Source: DATKWV01 sp035529405
GTDB lineage: Bacteria; Planctomycetota; Phycisphaerae; Sedimentisphaerales; Anaerobacaceae
Direction: 5' to 3'
Length of the DNA: 28,031 nt
NCBI GenBank assembly: GCA_035529405.1
Contig: DATKWV010000121.1
Span: 1-28,031 of the forward strand
Below, piece after piece: positions 24,517 through 28,031 of the stretch (positions within the stretch are counted from its first letter, which is position 1; each line of letters begins with the position of its first letter). The position numbers and the translations under genes were made by a program. The notes beneath the pieces are model-generated. The model was not told the origin of the DNA. It did no database searches and worked only from the letters and a program-made list of their open reading frames with translations.

Positions 24517-26514
24517 CTAATTTTTTTGTGCCGGCCGATACCTGGCTGAGCACACCCGGCCATCCCATCGACAATGCCAGGAACCATAAAATACATTTTC
24601 CCCCGTCTGCCGGCGACCTGCATTGAACATACTGTCCCTTCGCCAACGAGTAATGTCCTTGACAATTTCCCCGGTTTGCGATGCGGTCAACTCAAACCTG
24701 TTTTTCTCCGCCGGGTCGGCAGACAAATCGAATGCTGTTGCCATTTTCCCGGCAGGGTTGTAAATGAACTTGCGGTCTTTTTCAACAAAACCAGCGGGGC
24801 TTTCGCTCATCCAGCCGGAGAAATAAACTCTCCGCTGACCAGGGACCGCGCACAGTGCATCAAGCCCGTCAAAACCAGCAGAACCGACGTCAAAACCCAA
24901 AAGAGCCAATTGGGTCGGGACTAAATCTATACTGCTGACGGCAGCGTTGACCTTTTTGCCGGGCGGTACCAGGGTCGGCGCGCGAATAAGCCAGGGAATG
25001 CGCAGTGCCTCGTCAAAAGGAATGCGTTCATGGCCAAGCAGGCCATGCTCACCGAATGCCTCTCCGTGGTCACCAATAATACAAAAGACGGTGTTGTCGG
25101 TTAGCCCAAGCAAAGCAAGCTGTTTATCAAAGGCTTCTATGAATGCATCGGTGTAGGCGATTGACTGGCGATAACGGTCTATGGGCTGGTCGGCAGGTTT
25201 AGCAAACCATTTGGGCACTTCGTAGGGGTCGTGGGTAATAGAACAAAGTGCCGTCAGTAAAAACGGCCTGTCGTCAGACTTTATCCAGTTAACAATGCCT
25301 TTTAACATCAGAAATTCATCGCAGCCGAGATAACCGATAAAGCCGTTAGGGTCACTTAAGTCTTCTCTGGCAAAAAAGTTGTCAAAGCCGAGGTTATGCA
25401 CAAGGCTTGGCCGTGCCTCGAAGTTTCCCTTGGCCGACTGGAAAAAGGCGGTTCGGAAATTCATCTGACGACCAAGAATTGTGGCAATGCTCATATAGGG
25501 CTTTGTCGCGGGCACGGCCTCTGCAAGGTCCTGCGAAACAGAGGGAAACCGTCCGGTCAGAAGACTAAACAGGGCCTTGGTAGTATGTGTAACCGTAGCA
25601 CGGGCATTGGTGAATTCGACGCCCTGGCCGGCAATTTTCAAAAGGTATGGCGTTAAATTGCTGTCCGCATAAGCCAGAGAGGTATAGGCGTATTGTACGC
25701 CTTCGAGAACAATTATCACTACATTGTGGTTTACCAGTGGTTGTGCGTGTGCGGCTGGAATTGTCATTTCATCAAGTGCGGGTACTCTGCGGGCGCTTTG
25801 GGCAGAGGCGAGTTTGTTTTCGCGGCGGCCGCTGCCGAAAAGCAGGTTTGTTACAGCGGTCAACTGACAGTTGTATCGAAGATGCTCTCCGGCAATCTGC
25901 GTCGAAGTGCGCGCGGGCCTGAAACTACCGAGAAAAACAAACGTAAGGACGATTCCGGCAGAAATTACTGTTTTTACCAAGAAGGGTTCCTGCCTGTAAA
26001 CCGGCAGGGCCGGCCTTGCAAGGACAAAAAAGAAAAAAACAAGCGCTACGGCACTCGGTACCAGAAGAACGGCTGCAGTGGCGGGCATTTTCAGCAGATT
26101 TATAAAAATAATGGCCAGAGAATTCAGCGGGTCGCGAAACAACGGCAGCAGCACAGTCGGCAATATCTGGGTACCGGTCCTTATAAGCCAGCCGGCATTC
26201 ATCACCGACCAGGTGCACACGACAGCAGCAAAAATAAGAACCATACGAAACACGTATTTGCGAGGCCAAAGAAAACAACACGCGGCCAGTACAAGCTCGA
26301 CAGCCAAAAGCACAGAGATGTCAGCAGTTACCCACCAAAAGTACTCGTTGACACAGTCCACACGAAAACAGTGAAATAACTTTACCCCCAGGGTACAAAA
26401 CAAAGCGCCGAGTATAATGACACTGTGTGCGCGAACACCCAGAAAGGCATATACGGTACGAGTAAAATAAAGCCGTACCTGCCCGAGGCTGTCTGGAAAC
26501 CGACGAATATTCAT
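24517..26514 (-). CDS. LTA-synthase-like membrane sulfatase-fold phosphotransferase or hydrolase
   Basis: A 665-residue protein with about five membrane helices in the first 200 residues, then an extracytoplasmic alkaline-phosphatase/sulfatase domain from about 260. Visible elements are VVIIVLEGV with metal-ligand E271, ATVTHTTKALFSLLTGRFP where Thr311/Thr312 takes the nucleophile position (there is no Cys/Ser sulfatase C-x-P-x-R motif), THDPYEVPKWF and the metal site IGDHGEAFGEHG. This layout is that of LtaS/OpgB/EptA-type enzymes, which transfer or remove phospho-headgroups on lipids or glycans. The acceptor is unknown. Start: ATG 26514; an in-frame GTG at 26532 is possible, and neither has a clear Shine-Dalgarno. 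GH130 lies 84 bases upstream on the same strand. Confidence 0.87.
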   Translation of the reverse strand: MNIRRFPDSLGQVRLYFTRTVYAFLGVRAHSVIILGALFCTLGVKLFHCFRVDCVNEYFWWVTADISVLLAVELVLAACCFLWPRKYVFRMVLIFAAVVCTWSVMNAGWLIRTGTQILPTVLLPLFRDPLNSLAIIFINLLKMPATAAVLLVPSAVALVFFFFVLARPALPVYRQEPFLVKTVISAGIVLTFVFLGSFRPARTSTQIAGEHLRYNCQLTAVTNLLFGSGRRENKLASAQSARRVPALDEMTIPAAHAQPLVNHNVVIIVLEGVQYAYTSLAYADSNLTPYLLKIAGQGVEFTNARATVTHTTKALFSLLTGRFPSVSQDLAEAVPATKPYMSIATILGRQMNFRTAFFQSAKGNFEARPSLVHNLGFDNFFAREDLSDPNGFIGYLGCDEFLMLKGIVNWIKSDDRPFLLTALCSITHDPYEVPKWFAKPADQPIDRYRQSIAYTDAFIEAFDKQLALLGLTDNTVFCIIGDHGEAFGEHGLLGHERIPFDEALRIPWLIRAPTLVPPGKKVNAAVSSIDLVPTQLALLGFDVGSAGFDGLDALCAVPGQRRVYFSGWMSESPAGFVEKDRKFIYNPAGKMATAFDLSADPAEKNRFELTASQTGEIVKDITRWRRDSMFNAGRRQTGENVFYGSWHCRWDGRVCSARYRPAQKN

Positions 26515-26598
26515 AGCGCCATCAAGATACACAAAGCAGCTTTAGATAGCAAGAAGGTTGCGCCACTAATTATCGACAGGTAAAATACGGTAACGACC

Positions 26599-27645
26599 CT
26601 ACGGCAGTAAACTTGCCAGGACATACTCCAAAGGTAATTCGGCATAGCAGATTGTAGTGTCGGCGGCGCCGTAATAGATACCCAGTTTGTTATCATCGTA
26701 GAGCAGGCCGCATGTGAAAATGGTGTTGCCGAAAAATCCCTTTTTCTCATAATCGCAATCCGGCTCAAGTATGGGTTTCGCGGTCCTTGCAAGAACGCGC
26801 CAGGGTTGTTCAGTATCCAGCAGTACCGCGCCGAGACAATAGCGATTGTTGCGGTCGGCGGCGTGATAAACTTCCAGCCAGCCGTGCGCGGTCTTGACAG
26901 GAACGGCGCCGGCGCCGACTTTCCGGTCTTCCCAGCCGTTGGGACGCTGCCCAATCAAAATACGGTGATTGCCCCAGCAGAGCAAATCAGCCGATTCGGC
27001 AAGCCAGATTTGATAGTTGTTAAACAGCGGTGAAACGGGCCTGTGCAGCGCATAATACTTATCGCCGATTTTCTCAGGGAAAAGCGCCACGTCCTTGTTG
27101 TCCGGGCAGAATATCACGCCATGACGCTGGAAGTTCACAAAGTCTTTGGTCGATGCCAGACAGGCAGTCATACCCATAGAAGATACGGCGACATAAGTTA
27201 TGTAGTATGTATCACCGATAAGAGTAATGCGCGGGTCCTCAAGGCCAAAGGTCTCATAAGCGTTGGCCGGCTTCAAAGAAGGTGCGGGTTCAATCCGGAA
27301 ATTGATGCCGTTCGTACTTTCGGCCAGTCTGAGGTGCGAAATGGAAGTCAGGTAAGTCCCGGCGGCAGTTACTATCAGTCTGGGGTCGGAAAAATCAGTT
27401 TCGGCATCGTCTTTTTCGAACTCTTTGAGGGTGATGCTGTCGCTTTCTGCGTCGTAAAAGGCGGCTAAAACCACATCGGAACGCTTACTGAGAGGTCTTT
27501 CGGCCACTCTAAGCAGCAGAAGTATGCGGTCGTGAAAGCGGGCCACGCCGGCATTAAAGACCCCGATAACTTCAAAGTCGTCCCTGGAAGGCTTTATATC
27601 TTTTGGCTGGATTACAGGATTATAAGGACATCTGGCTATCGACAT
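26599..27645 (-). CDS. Glycoside hydrolase family 130 (mannoside phosphorylase/hydrolase type)
   Basis: A 348-residue protein with the five-bladed propeller pattern of GH130. It has NAGVARFHDRILLLLRVAER (31-50), GLEDPRIT (134-141, with the conserved catalytic Asp137), DVALFPEKIGDKYYALHRP (185-203), KVGAGAVPVKTAHGWLEVYH (242-261) and IYYGAAD near the end. GH130 members phosphorolyse or hydrolyse beta-mannosides such as mannosyl-glucose, mannobiose or Man-GlcNAc. No signal peptide is visible, so it is probably cytosolic and acts on imported oligosaccharides. The ATG at 27645 has GGGGAG eight bases upstream. It is divergent from the GH20-type gene; the pair suggests processing of a HexNAc/Man-containing glycan, which is inference. 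Confidence 0.93.
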   Translation of the reverse strand: MSIARCPYNPVIQPKDIKPSRDDFEVIGVFNAGVARFHDRILLLLRVAERPLSKRSDVVLAAFYDAESDSITLKEFEKDDAETDFSDPRLIVTAAGTYLTSISHLRLAESTNGINFRIEPAPSLKPANAYETFGLEDPRITLIGDTYYITYVAVSSMGMTACLASTKDFVNFQRHGVIFCPDNKDVALFPEKIGDKYYALHRPVSPLFNNYQIWLAESADLLCWGNHRILIGQRPNGWEDRKVGAGAVPVKTAHGWLEVYHAADRNNRYCLGAVLLDTEQPWRVLARTAKPILEPDCDYEKKGFFGNTIFTCGLLYDDNKLGIYYGAADTTICYAELPLEYVLASLLP

Positions 27646-27753
27646 AAAACAGCTCCCCTGCGATAACGGATTTAACGCTTGCCCAAATACAGACAGGTCT
27701 TAAAATATAGTTGCCGGCTGCGGCGATTGCAAGCATTTGTCAACGACCGCCTT

Positions 27754-28031
27754 ATGAGCGAAATTTTGTCAATAATTCCAAAGATTAAAAGGCAGGGATG
27801 CCTGATGATATGTGTCACTGTCATGATTGCGGCATTTACCAGTGCAGCATCGGGTCAGGAACCGGCAATGAGCCTTATTCCGCAGCCTGCCCACATACGG
27901 GCGCGGGAGGGCGTATTTACCTTAACAGCAGATACCGTTATTGTCACCACGGGCAACACAAGAGACATTGGGCAGTACCTGGCGGAACTGCTTGAACCTG
28001 CAACCGGTTTCAAACTTGATGTCACAGAATC
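27754..28031 (+). CDS. N-terminal part of a secreted GH20-type beta-hexosaminidase (truncated by the window end)
   Basis: An open frame runs from ATG 27754 off the right edge (92 complete residues). It begins with a basic n-region (PKIKRQG), a hydrophobic core (CLMICVTVMIAAFTSA) and a likely cleavage after ASG. Next comes SLIPQPAHIRAREGVFTL and TADTVIV...YLAELLEPATGF, the pattern of the N-terminal domain that precedes GH20 catalytic barrels (sequence of type S-x-I-P-x-P). The catalytic domain is outside the window, so activity cannot be confirmed. A second ATG at 27805 has a better Shine-Dalgarno (AGGGA, six bases upstream) but would lose the positive n-region. The 108-base gap to GH130 is a shared divergent promoter region. 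Confidence 0.72.
   Translation, partial: MSEILSIIPKIKRQGCLMICVTVMIAAFTSAASGQEPAMSLIPQPAHIRAREGVFTLTADTVIVTTGNTRDIGQYLAELLEPATGFKLDVTE

Overview
The window reads as a chromosomal segment of an environmental, probably anaerobic bacterium. The gene set points to Planctomycetota, most likely a Phycisphaerae/Sedimentisphaerales-type lineage. Supporting signs are a Tat-secreted GH5 enzyme, a DUF1844 protein, separate GluRS and GlnRS genes, GH130, sulfatase-fold and GH20 genes side by side, and a folate-C1 fusion protein. The lineage is an inference from gene content; no rRNA or tRNA gene is present to test it. No IS element, integrase or CRISPR array was found.

Left part (1-11627). The tail of an unidentified gene and hisD lie on the + strand. 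Facing them is one long minus-strand run, in transcription order: gltX, an EcoRV-like restriction endonuclease, a D12-class adenine methyltransferase, a pfkB-family kinase, thpR, recA, alaS and a Tat-signal GH5 hydrolase. Gaps are mostly 3-52 bases (72 before the GH5 gene), and a strong sigma70-like promoter precedes gltX. The restriction-modification pair is inserted inside a translation/repair operon and looks more AT-rich than its flanks, so it is probably acquired.

Middle part (11628-18262). A divergent promoter region separates gltX from a GDP-mannose mannosyl hydrolase-type NUDIX gene, which is followed by glnS. Converging on glnS is a minus-strand operon smpB - DUF1844 - trpC - TSUP permease, with a DUF4870 membrane protein gene upstream. 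A ZIP metal transporter gene diverges from it.

Right part (18281-28031). A very large fusion protein joins MetF, the MetV-type cysteine-rich domain and a methyltetrahydrofolate methyltransferase-like domain. Next comes a 497-base gap with two perfect and two one-mismatch DnaA boxes, a candidate replication-origin or DnaA-titration site. Then follow a lipoprotein with a glycosidase-like look and a ThiD2-ThiE fusion (one operon), a 551-base gap with consecutive hairpins, an LTA-synthase-like sulfatase-fold membrane enzyme with GH130 upstream, and the divergent start of a secreted GH20-type hexosaminidase.

The genes are mainly housekeeping: amino-acid biosynthesis, tRNA charging, recombination, trans-translation, folate C1 and thiamine. 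Carbohydrate-active genes sit at both ends. The parts most worth a second look are the EcoRV-like system in the operon, the three-domain folate fusion, the DnaA-box cluster and the structured region upstream of thiE.
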